Source: Solirubrobacterales bacterium | GTDB lineage: Bacteria > Actinomycetota > Thermoleophilia > Solirubrobacterales > Solirubrobacteraceae | Length of the DNA stretch: 9,423 bases | Direction of reading: 5' to 3' | Assembly: GCA_015655225.1 (NCBI GenBank) | Contig: JAATFK010000291.1 | Span: forward strand, 1-9,423 | Shown: positions 1-5,277 of the stretch, in pieces | How positions within the stretch are numbered: position 1 is the stretch's first letter | Layout: each line of letters begins with the position of its first letter | The notes under the pieces: model-generated | What the model saw: the letters and a program-made list of their open reading frames with translations, nothing else | Told to the model about the DNA's origin: nothing | Databases searched by the model: none | Made by a program: the position numbers and the translations under genes

Positions 1-1301
1 ACGCCGAGGGTCGTTCGCAGCGCCTCCTCGGCGGCGCGGCGGAACGCGGCGACGGCGGACTCGTCGCCGCCGACCGCGGCGCGGTACTCGACCTGCACCG
101 CGAGCGTGTCCATCGTCTCGCGCGAGGAGACGATGATGCGGTGCTCGCCGCCGTAGCCGACGAGGTCGGTCACGATCTCGTCGATCGCGCTCGGGTAGAC
201 GTTCTCGCCGCGGATCGACGACCAGTTCACGATCCGCCCGTAGATCCCGCGCGGCAGGATCGGGTAGGTGCGCCCGCACGGGCTCGGGCCCGCCTCCCAG
301 CGCGTCAGGTCGCCGGACAGGAGCCGGATCATCGGCTGGCTGGTGCGCTCGAGGTGGGTGTAGACGGGCGCTCCCTCGCCGCCGTAGGGCACCCGCGCGC
401 GCGTGTCGGGATCGACGACCTCGGTGTAGACGATGTCCTGCCAGCAGAGCATGCCGGCCTGCGCGCGGCTCTCCCCGAGGCTGGTCCACGGCGTCATCTC
501 GGCCATCGAGCCGGAGTCGAAGACCTTGCCGCCGTAGAGCGACTCGATCTGGCGCCGGATGCTCGGGATCGCGGCGCCCGGCTCTCCCGAGAAGAAGAGG
601 ATCTTCACGCCGAAGTCCCGTGGATCGACGCCGTTCTCCCGCGCAACCTCCGCCAGCCGCAGCGCGTAGGACGGCGTCCCGTAGAAGGCGGCCGGGCGCA
701 TCTGGCTCATCCAGTTGACCGCGCGCAGCGTCTGCCCGGCGACGCCGGCGCCGAACGGGAAGGCGGCGGCGCCGAGCCGCTCGGCCCCGAGCAGCGCCGC
801 CCACGAGCCCATGTAGAGACTGAAGACGGAGCCGATGAAGACGACGTCGCCGGGCCGGATCCCCATCCCCCACATCACCCGCGCATGCGCGTTGGCGATC
901 GTGCGCCAGTCGTCGCGGCCGATCCCGAAGGCGGTCGGACGGCCGGTCGTGCCGGACGTGCCGTGCACGCGCACGATCTCGCGCTCGGGGATGCAGAGGT
1001 AGTCGCCGAACGGCGGATGGGCGGCCTGCGCGAGGCGCAGCTCCTCCTTCGTCACCACCGGGACCTGCTCGAAGTCGGCGAACGTGCGGATCTCGTCGAT
1101 CTCGACGCCCGCGTCGTCCCACTTGCGGCGGTAGAACGGCGCTCGCTCGTAGGCGTAGCGCATCACCTCGCGCAGGCGCACGAGGATCGCGGCATCGCGC
1201 TCCTCCGGGTCCATCGTCTCGCGCTCGGGGAACCAGTGCTCCTGATCGACTGGCGGGACGTAGGCGTCGTCGTAGACGGTGGGCCAGCTCCAGTTCTCCA
1301 T
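1..1301 (-). CDS. Phenylacetate-CoA ligase family acyl-CoA ligase (PaaK-like; possibly 2-hydroxyacid-CoA ligase), 3' end outside window
   Basis: This is an ATP-dependent acyl-CoA ligase of the adenylate-forming (ANL) superfamily. It activates a carboxylic acid through an acyl-adenylate and transfers the acyl group to CoA in the cytoplasm. I translated 433 residues before the left edge cuts it. Seen: the ATP-binding P-loop HGTSGTTGRPT at residues 113-123; FFSGEPGA at 236-243; DSGSMAEMT at 262-270 in the place of the usual YG-(L/M)-(S/T)E motif; and RLLSGDLTRWEAG at 326-338, GRIVNW at 355-360 and IRGENVYPSAIDEI at 363-376, matching the PaaK hinge and the start of its C-terminal domain. Perhaps 40-60 C-terminal residues are missing. 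Its ATG overlaps the stop of the upstream B12-subunit gene (TGATG), so the two are probably translationally coupled. Beside an HcmB-like protein, a 2-hydroxyisobutyrate-type substrate is an attractive inference. Phenylacetate or another aromatic acid remains possible. Confidence 0.88.
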   Translation of the reverse strand, partial: MENWSWPTVYDDAYVPPVDQEHWFPERETMDPEERDAAILVRLREVMRYAYERAPFYRRKWDDAGVEIDEIRTFADFEQVPVVTKEELRLAQAAHPPFGDYLCIPEREIVRVHGTSGTTGRPTAFGIGRDDWRTIANAHARVMWGMGIRPGDVVFIGSVFSLYMGSWAALLGAERLGAAAFPFGAGVAGQTLRAVNWMSQMRPAAFYGTPSYALRLAEVARENGVDPRDFGVKILFFSGEPGAAIPSIRRQIESLYGGKVFDSGSMAEMTPWTSLGESRAQAGMLCWQDIVYTEVVDPDTRARVPYGGEGAPVYTHLERTSQPMIRLLSGDLTRWEAGPSPCGRTYPILPRGIYGRIVNWSSIRGENVYPSAIDEIVTDLVGYGGEHRIIVSSRETMDTLAVQVEYRAAVGGDESAVAAFRRAAEEALRTTLG

Positions 1302-1735
1302 CAGACCCGCGCTCCCCGCCGCGCGACCAGCTCGCGGACGGTGTCGGCGGCCGTGTCGGGCGGCGTGTCCTGGCCAAGGATCGCCTGGACCCCCATCGCC
1401 TTGAGCGCCTCGACGTCCTCGTCCGGCATCACGCCCCCGCCGATCAGGATGTAGCGGTCGAAGACGTCCTCCTGCTTGAGCAGGTCGATCACCTGCGGGA
1501 AGAGCGTCATGTGGGCGCCCGAGAGGAGACTCACGCCGATCACGTCGACGTCCTCCTGGATCGCGGTCGTGACGATCTCCTGGGGCGTCCGGTGCAGGCC
1601 GGTGTACACGACCTCCATGCCCGCGTCGCGCAGCGCGCGGGCGACGACCTTGACGCCGCGATCGTGGCCGTCGAGCCCCGCCTTCGCGAGGAGGACGCGG
1701 ATCGGACCGTCGAGGACCGGGGGCGATTGGTTCAT
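1301..1735 (-). CDS. hcmB: Coenzyme B12-binding small subunit of an acyl-CoA mutase (HcmB-like)
   Basis: This 144-residue protein is a single cobalamin-binding Rossmann domain, the stand-alone small subunit of an adenosylcobalamin-dependent acyl-CoA mutase. Seen: the base-off B12 motif DxHxxG with D22, H24 and G27 in [15 protein letters not shown] at 67-73; and the GGGVMPDED loop at 99-107. From memory, the QDTPP segment at 122-126 and the ending ELVARRGAR are closer to 2-hydroxyisobutyryl-CoA mutase HcmB than to isobutyryl-CoA mutase IcmB; no alignment was run. HCM interconverts 2-hydroxyisobutyryl-CoA and 3-hydroxybutyryl-CoA. The catalytic large subunit is absent here. I chose ATG 1735 because GGA lies about 7 bases upstream and family members begin a few residues before [12 protein letters not shown] at 1807 would add 24 unconvincing residues. 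The gene leads an operon with the ligase. Confidence 0.85.
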   Translation of the reverse strand: MNQSPPVLDGPIRVLLAKAGLDGHDRGVKVVARALRDAGMEVVYTGLHRTPQEIVTTAIQEDVDVIGVSLLSGAHMTLFPQVIDLLKQEDVFDRYILIGGGVMPDEDVEALKAMGVQAILGQDTPPDTAADTVRELVARRGARV

Positions 1736-1764
1736 TGAGCTTCCGTCGGTCGGTGGCACGGGCA

Positions 1765-1784
1765 GACGACGGCGGGCCGTCGTC
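1765..1784 (-). promoter_or_regulatory. Leader hairpin upstream of the hcmB-like gene
   Basis: A perfect inverted repeat has 9-base arms (GACGACGGC / GCCGTCGTC) and a 2-base centre. It lies between the predicted transcription start near 1827 and the ATG at 1735. The 3' arm could instead pair over 6 bases with CGACGG (plus-strand 1743-1748) next to the ribosome binding site, so two alternative folds are possible. The function is inference. GC-rich DNA makes such repeats fairly often by chance. Confidence 0.4.
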
Positions 1785-1826
1785 GCGTCGCCTTCGACGC
1801 TCCACACCGGCGGCCCGTCCTCTCCT

Positions 1827-1837
1827 TGGTCTGACCT
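1827..1837. promoter_or_regulatory. GGTCnGACC inverted repeat (operator 1, FadR/GntR-like)
   Basis: TGGTCTGACCT contains the perfect inverted repeat GGTC-T-GACC and fits the TGGTnnnACCA pattern known for FadR-subfamily GntR regulators at all but the last base. It overlaps the -10 box and start point of the minus-strand promoter, a position suited to repression. It shares CTTGGTCnGACC with operator 2 when that site is read on the opposite strand. The regulator itself is not in the window. Confidence 0.55.
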
Positions 1838-1862
1838 TACACACCGTCCAGTGAGTCGTCAA
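1834..1862 (-). promoter_or_regulatory. Promoter of the mutase small subunit/ligase operon
   Basis: On the minus strand there is TTGACG (plus 1857-1862), a 17-base spacer, then TAAGGT (plus 1834-1839). This is close to the housekeeping sigma consensus. Transcription should start near 1827, leaving a leader of about 90 bases before ATG 1735. Confidence 0.6.
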
Positions 1863-1908
1863 TGCGCGTGGTCGCGGGTCAGCCAGATCGCTCGGTCGTC
1901 GCGAGGCC

Positions 1909-1938
1909 TTGTGTGCGCCGCTGTCATCTCTGTATGGT
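1909..1938 (+). promoter_or_regulatory. Candidate promoter of the SDR gene
   Basis: TTGTGT at 1909-1914, an 18-base spacer, then TATGGT at 1933-1938. This is weaker than the divergent promoter. The predicted start near 1944-1945 falls inside operator 2, leaving a leader of about 40 bases to ATG 1983. Confidence 0.45.
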
Positions 1939-1941
1939 CGA

Positions 1942-1952
1942 TGGTCCGACCA
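1942..1952. promoter_or_regulatory. TGGTCCGACCA palindrome (operator 2, FadR/GntR-like)
   Basis: This is a perfect 11-base inverted repeat, TGGTC-C-GACCA, matching the core TGGTnnnACCA described for FadR-type GntR sites. It covers the predicted transcription start of the SDR gene, 30 bases upstream of its ATG. An extra direct half-site GGTC sits just upstream at 1936-1939. Together with operator 1 it suggests that both divergent units answer to one regulator. Confidence 0.6.
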
Positions 1953-1982
1953 AGAACCGCGTCTGACGAACGGAGAGAGCAG

Positions 1983-2789
1983 ATGACACACGAGTCCCGC
2001 TACGCCGGGAAGGTCGCCGTCGTGACCGGCGGCGCATCCGGCATCGGCGCAGCGATCGTCCGGCGCCTCGTCGCCGAGGGCGCGTCGGTCGTCGCCGGCG
2101 ACGTCAACACGGAGAACCTCGACGCGCTCGTCGCCGAGCTCGGCGACGGCGTCGTCGGCGTCGTCGCCGACGTCACGAGCGAGGACGCGGTCGCCGCGCT
2201 CGTCGCGACCGCGGTCGACCGCTTCGGCGGCCTGCACGCCGGCTTCAACGTCGCCGGCGGGGGCGGGGGCGGCATGCTGCTCGACCAGGCCGAGGCCGAC
2301 TGGCGCCGCGTCCTCGACCTCTGTCTGACCGGCGTGTTCCTGTCGATGAAGCACGAGGCGCGGCAGTTCGTCGCGCAGGGCGGCGGCGGCGCGATCGTGA
2401 ACGTCTCGTCGCTCAACTCGCGCGTCCCGATGTTCGGCGGCTCGGCGTACTGCAGCGCGAAGGCCGGCGTCGCGATGCTCTCGGAGTGCGGGGCGCTCGA
2501 GTTCGGCGAGCACCAGATCCGCGTCAACACCGTCTCCCCCGGCCTGACCGAGACGCCGCTGACCGCGCCGCTGCTGGCGCTCGAGGGCGCGCTCGACGCC
2601 TACCTCGAGCGGATCCCGCTGCGCCGCGCCGGCGGCCCCGCCGACATGGCCGCGGCGGCGCTGTTCCTCGCCAGCGACGACGCCGCCTACGTCTCCGGCG
2701 CGAACCTCTTCGTCGACGGCGCATGGGCGACGACGACCTACCCGGACCTGCGGCCCTTCCTCGGCCAGATGGCGGCGGGGCGGGCCTGA
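1983..2789 (+). CDS. Short-chain dehydrogenase/reductase (SDR), classical type
   Basis: This 268-residue protein is an NAD(P)-dependent oxidoreductase of the classical SDR family. Seen: the cofactor motif TGGASGIG at 15-22; D40 at the end of the second strand, which favours NAD(H); NVAG at 89-92 replacing NNAG; the catalytic serine in NVSS (142/143); the YxxxK pair Y156 and K160; and the C-terminal YVSGANLFVDGAW at 236-248. One oddity is that the conserved Asn of the helix-4 NxxG motif is Cys114 (CLTG), so the usual four-residue catalytic set is incomplete. A run of six glycines follows NVA. ATG 1983 is chosen for its GGAGAGAG ribosome site 4 bases upstream. The open frame continues further upstream but runs antisense to the mutase gene. 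The substrate is unknown. Its position opposite a hydroxyacyl-CoA mutase locus makes a hydroxyacyl-CoA or hydroxy-acid substrate plausible. Confidence 0.9.
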   Translation: MTHESRYAGKVAVVTGGASGIGAAIVRRLVAEGASVVAGDVNTENLDALVAELGDGVVGVVADVTSEDAVAALVATAVDRFGGLHAGFNVAGGGGGGMLLDQAEADWRRVLDLCLTGVFLSMKHEARQFVAQGGGGAIVNVSSLNSRVPMFGGSAYCSAKAGVAMLSECGALEFGEHQIRVNTVSPGLTETPLTAPLLALEGALDAYLERIPLRRAGGPADMAAAALFLASDDAAYVSGANLFVDGAWATTTYPDLRPFLGQMAAGRA

Positions 2790-2795
2790 CGCGAC

Positions 2796-2837
2796 GGGCG
2801 GGAGCGGGCGGTCGCCCGCCGGCCCCGGCTCCCGCCC
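2796..2837. terminator. Long GC-rich hairpin between convergent SDR and ribB genes
   Basis: The outer arms GGGCGGGAGC (2796-2805) and GCTCCCGCCC (2828-2837) are perfectly complementary over 10 bases. Inside is a smaller stem, GGGC (2806-2809) with GCCC (2814-2817), and a GGTC loop. It lies 6 bases past the SDR stop. It has no T-run on either side, so it is a bidirectional terminator candidate of the GC-hairpin kind rather than a textbook intrinsic terminator. Confidence 0.55.
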
Positions 2838-2839
2838 CG

Positions 2840-2857
2840 GCTCAGCGCTCGCTGAGC
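2840..2857. terminator. Second hairpin spanning the ribB stop codon
   Basis: GCTCAGCG (2840-2847) and CGCTGAGC (2850-2857) form a perfect 8-base inverted repeat around a 2-base centre. It covers the last codons and stop of ribB. With the hairpin 2 bases to its left it forms a tandem pair at the convergent boundary. It has no T-tract, and the role is inferred. Confidence 0.4.
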
Positions 2858-3513
2858 ACCAGCTCCCCGCGCCGCGGCGGTGCGCCGGCCCCGTCGCGCG
2901 CGTCGTGCGCGCGGCGGTAGGCGATCAGGTCGGCGACGCTCGCGATCCGCAGCCCGTGGCGCCGCGCGAACCGCCGCAGCTCGGGCAGCCGCGCCATCGA
3001 GCCGTCGTCAGAGGCGATCTCGCAGATCAGCCCGGCCGGCGCGAGGCCGGCGAGCCGGGCGAGGTCGACCGCCGCCTCGGTGTGCCCGGGCCGCTCCAGC
3101 ACGCCGCCCGGGCGGGCGCCGAGCGGGAAGAGCCGGCCCGGCATCGCGAAGTCGTCCGCGACCGCGTCGGGATCGGCGAGCGCACGGGCCGCCAGCGCGC
3201 GGGCGGGCGCCGAGATCCCGGCGCCGCTGCGCTCCACGTGGTCGACGCCGACGTGGAAGGCGGTCCCGTAGTGGTCGCCGGCGCGCTCGACCATCGGCGG
3301 GATCGCGAGCGCGCGCAGCCGCTCCTGGGGCAGCGGCGCGCAGACGAGCCCGCGGGCATGGGTCGCCATGAATGCGATCGCGGCGGACGTCGCATGCGCC
3401 GCGGCCATCACCAGGTCGCCCTCGTTCTCGCGCCCGGGGTCGTCGACCATCACGACCACCTCGCCGCGGGCGATCGCGTCGAGCGCGTCCTCGATCGGAT
3501 CGAGCGGCGTCAT
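2842..3513 (-). CDS. ribB: 3,4-dihydroxy-2-butanone-4-phosphate synthase (DHBP synthase)
   Basis: This enzyme converts ribulose 5-phosphate to 3,4-dihydroxy-2-butanone 4-phosphate plus formate, supplying the four-carbon unit of riboflavin. The 223-residue protein is the usual length of the single-function enzyme, with no GTP cyclohydrolase II domain. Seen: the metal/substrate loop DDPGRENEGD at 24-33 (R28, E29, E31, D33); HARGLVCAPL at 52-61; YGTAFHVGVD at 82-91; FPLGARPGGVLERPGHTEA at 129-147 with H144; and CEIASDDGSMARLPEL at 164-179 with E165. ATG 3513 overlaps the stop of the upstream FMN reductase gene (ATGA). The open frame extends upstream to 4077, but that part is antisense-like arginine-rich noise lying under the reductase gene. 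Many actinobacteria carry a ribBA fusion elsewhere, so this may be a dedicated extra copy. That cannot be judged from this window. Confidence 0.93.
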   Translation of the reverse strand: MTPLDPIEDALDAIARGEVVVMVDDPGRENEGDLVMAAAHATSAAIAFMATHARGLVCAPLPQERLRALAIPPMVERAGDHYGTAFHVGVDHVERSGAGISAPARALAARALADPDAVADDFAMPGRLFPLGARPGGVLERPGHTEAAVDLARLAGLAPAGLICEIASDDGSMARLPELRRFARRHGLRIASVADLIAYRRAHDARDGAGAPPRRGELVLSER

Positions 3514-4136
3514 CGCGTCGCGTGGAACGCGTTCGCGAACTCGACCACCTGCTGTCCCAGCAGGCGGACCTGCCCGGCGACCGCCTCGCTCGCGATCGAG
3601 CCGTCGTCGGCGAAGACCGGCTCGGCCGAGTTCATCGCGATCCCGAACGGCGTCGGCCAGCCGCGCAGCGCGTGGACGACGGCGCGCAGCGCGACGAGCG
3701 TCGTGGTCGTCGCCTGCCAGCCGTAGGCGCAGGCGACGCAGCCGACGGCGCGCCCGTGGAGGTAGGGCCGCTCGTCGTCGCGCAGGTCCTCGACGTAGTC
3801 GAGCGCGTTCTTGACGAGTCCCGAGAGGCTGCCGTGGTAGCCGGGCGAGGCGACGACGAGGCCGTCGCAGCGGCGGACCGCCTCGACGAACGCGGTTGCG
3901 TGCGGGACCCGCGCCGGCCGCTCCGGCGCGTACATCGGGAACTCGATCTGGTCGGCCGCGAACATCTCCGTCTCGGCCCCGGCGGCGCGCGCCTCCGCGA
4001 GGACGGCACGGACCGCGCGCTCGCTCGACGAGTTGGCGCGCGTCGTGCCGCCGAGCCCCACGACGAGCGGGCGCCACGCTTCCGCCTCCTGAGTGGCCGC
4101 TGCTCCAGCGCGCGTCGGCGCGTCGGACGTGGTCAT
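3510..4136 (-). CDS. NADPH-dependent FMN reductase-like flavoprotein
   Basis: This 208-residue flavodoxin-fold protein of the NADPH-dependent FMN reductase family reduces free or bound FMN (or a quinone/chromate-type acceptor) with NAD(P)H. Seen: the phosphate-binding loop GLGGTTRANSSSER at 27-40 after an unconserved 20-residue N-terminal tail, and the flavin/dimer motif SPGYHGSLSGLVKNALDYV at 97-115. The remaining segment, with RAVGCVACAYGWQATTT at 129-145, fits the family. The start at ATG 4136 is supported by GGGAGGGAG about 5 bases upstream and a promoter further up. Its stop overlaps the ribB start, so one transcript would make a flavin precursor enzyme and a flavin reductase. That suggests supply of reduced flavin to a monooxygenase or similar enzyme, but no such partner is visible here. 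It could equally be a quinone or azo reductase. Confidence 0.85.
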   Translation of the reverse strand: MTTSDAPTRAGAAATQEAEAWRPLVVGLGGTTRANSSSERAVRAVLAEARAAGAETEMFAADQIEFPMYAPERPARVPHATAFVEAVRRCDGLVVASPGYHGSLSGLVKNALDYVEDLRDDERPYLHGRAVGCVACAYGWQATTTTLVALRAVVHALRGWPTPFGIAMNSAEPVFADDGSIASEAVAGQVRLLGQQVVEFANAFHATR

Positions 4137-4172
4137 CTGGCTCCCTCCCGGTGCATGCTGAACAGTGTGTCT

Positions 4173-4201
4173 AGTCTAGTGACGCATCGTATAGAGAACA
4201 A
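4173..4201 (-). promoter_or_regulatory. Promoter of the FMN reductase-ribB operon
   Basis: On the minus strand there is TTGTTC (plus 4196-4201), a 17-base spacer and TAGACT (plus 4173-4178). The predicted start near 4166 leaves about 30 bases of leader with a strong GGGAGGGAG ribosome site. The -10 region includes a short direct repeat of CTAGT on the plus strand. Confidence 0.5.
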
Positions 4202-4237
4202 GCTTTGCGCTCATCCAGTCGGAGACAGGCTCAGACA

Positions 4238-4267
4238 TTGACACGGCCGACCATTGAATGGTAGGAC
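4238..4267 (+). promoter_or_regulatory. Promoter of the esterase-alcohol dehydrogenase operon
   Basis: A perfect TTGACA box lies at 4238-4243, followed 18 bases later by TAGGAC (4262-4267), a weak -10 match. If correct, transcription starts near 4274, which places an upstream in-frame ATG at 4258 outside the message and supports ATG 4318 as the esterase start. Confidence 0.45.
4250..4262. promoter_or_regulatory. ACCATTGAATGGT palindrome in promoter spacer (operator candidate)
   Basis: This is a perfect 13-base inverted repeat (ACCATT-G-AATGGT) lying between the -35 and -10 boxes, where a bound repressor would block RNA polymerase. The sequence differs from the GGTCnGACC pair at 1827 and 1942, so a different regulator (for example TetR- or GntR-type) is likely. 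No regulator gene is adjacent in the window. Confidence 0.5.
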
Positions 4268-4317
4268 CTCACTATGCACGATCGAACCGTTGCCCTCCCC
4301 CTCCCGCGAGCGCCGCG

Positions 4318-5277
4318 ATGAGCGCCGCCGCCGCCGACCTCGAGCTCGCCGCGCCGGCCCTTCGCGACCCCGACGCCGCCGCCTTCAACGTCGCGCTCGT
4401 CGAGAGCATGCGCGGCGCCGGCTGGACCTTCCCGCCCGCCTCCGTCGAGCAGCTGCGCGACCTGATCCGGCTCGGCCCGGTGGAGCGCTCGCCGCGCGCC
4501 CGGACGCTGACGGTGCCCGCCTCCGCGGACGGGCCCGCGATCCCGCTGCGCGTGCTCGACAGCCCGCGGCCGACCGGCGTCTACGTCCACTGCCATCCCG
4601 GCGGCTGGACGATCGGCGAGGTCGACACGCAGGATCCGCGGCTCGAGCGCGTCGTCGGCGCGAGCGGCATGACCGCGGTCTCGATCGACTACCGCCGCGC
4701 GCCCGAGCACCCCTACCCGGCGCCGCTCGACGACTGCGAGCGCGCCGCCCGCTGGCTGCTCGACAACGGCGAGCGGGAGCTGGGCGCGACGCGCTTCGTG
4801 ATCGGCGGCGAGTCGGCCGGCGCGAACCTCGCCCTCTGCACGCTGCTGCGCCTCAACCGCGAGCGGCCGGGCGGGGGCTTCGCGGCCGCCAACCTGCTGT
4901 ACGGCAACTACGACGCGACGATGACCCCGAGCCAGCTCGCGGCCGGCGACGACTTCCTGATCAGCCGCCGCTCGCTCGAGTGGTTCTACGACCAGTACGT
5001 CCCCGATCACGCCCGCCGGCGCGATCCCGACGTCTCCCCGCTCTACGCCGACCTGCGGGGGCTGCCGCCGACGCTGCTGAGCGTCGGCAGCGCCGACTCG
5101 CTGCTCGACGACACGACCTTCCTCGCCTGCCGCATGCTGGCGGCGGGCGTCGACTGCGAGCTGCAGGTCGTCCCGGGCGGCGAGCACGGCTTCGACGCCG
5201 CGCCGGTCGCCGTCTGCCTGGAAGCGGTCGCGCGCATCGACGCCTACCTCGCGGCGGCCGCGAGCGGCGGGGCGTGA
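4318..5277 (+). CDS. Alpha/beta hydrolase, hormone-sensitive-lipase-type esterase (family IV)
   Basis: This 319-residue cytoplasmic carboxylesterase hydrolyses short-chain esters or lactones. Seen: the oxyanion-hole motif as HCHPGGW at 91-97, where the second position of the standard HGGGW is proline; YRRAPEHPYPAPLDD at 125-139; the nucleophile elbow GGESAG at 163-168 with S166; D260 in SVGSADSLLDD as the triad acid; and H290 in GGEHGFD as the triad base. All three triad residues are therefore present. There is no signal peptide. ATG 4318 is preferred to an in-frame ATG at 4258 because the latter lies in the promoter and would add a proline-rich, non-family tail. The ribosome site is weak. 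Its stop overlaps the start of the downstream alcohol dehydrogenase (TGATG), suggesting that the alcohol released by ester cleavage may be oxidised by the neighbour. Confidence 0.9.
   Translation: MSAAAADLELAAPALRDPDAAAFNVALVESMRGAGWTFPPASVEQLRDLIRLGPVERSPRARTLTVPASADGPAIPLRVLDSPRPTGVYVHCHPGGWTIGEVDTQDPRLERVVGASGMTAVSIDYRRAPEHPYPAPLDDCERAARWLLDNGERELGATRFVIGGESAGANLALCTLLRLNRERPGGGFAAANLLYGNYDATMTPSQLAAGDDFLISRRSLEWFYDQYVPDHARRRDPDVSPLYADLRGLPPTLLSVGSADSLLDDTTFLACRMLAAGVDCELQVVPGGEHGFDAAPVAVCLEAVARIDAYLAAAASGGA

Noticed and set aside
141..1454. Long plus-strand open frame of 437 codons
   Set aside because: It is antisense to the acyl-CoA ligase, which has clear family motifs. The product is rich in Arg, Asp and Ala with no recognisable domain.
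1736..1827. Cobalamin riboswitch upstream of the B12-dependent gene
   Set aside because: The leader is only about 90 bases and I do not find the B12-box core, so it is too small for a known cobalamin riboswitch.
1476..1982. Upstream extension of the SDR frame
   Set aside because: It runs antisense through the B12-subunit gene and the divergent promoter region. A good ribosome site and family-typical N-terminus are at 1983.
2253..2273. G-rich run in the SDR gene as a possible frameshift or slippage site
   Set aside because: The frame stays open and all SDR motifs on both sides are in the same frame, so it simply encodes a glycine run.
3514..4077. N-terminal extension of the ribB frame suggesting a fusion protein
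   Set aside because: The extra part is arginine/alanine-rich and lies out of frame over the FMN reductase gene. RibB is complete from 3513 with an ATGA overlap.
4258..4317. Alternative esterase start at 4258
   Set aside because: It would begin inside the promoter palindrome and add a 20-residue proline-rich tail not expected in the family.
4254..5276. Extension of the alcohol dehydrogenase frame upstream into the esterase gene
   Set aside because: It has arginine-rich low-complexity composition and overlaps a complete esterase. The dehydrogenase is full from 5277.
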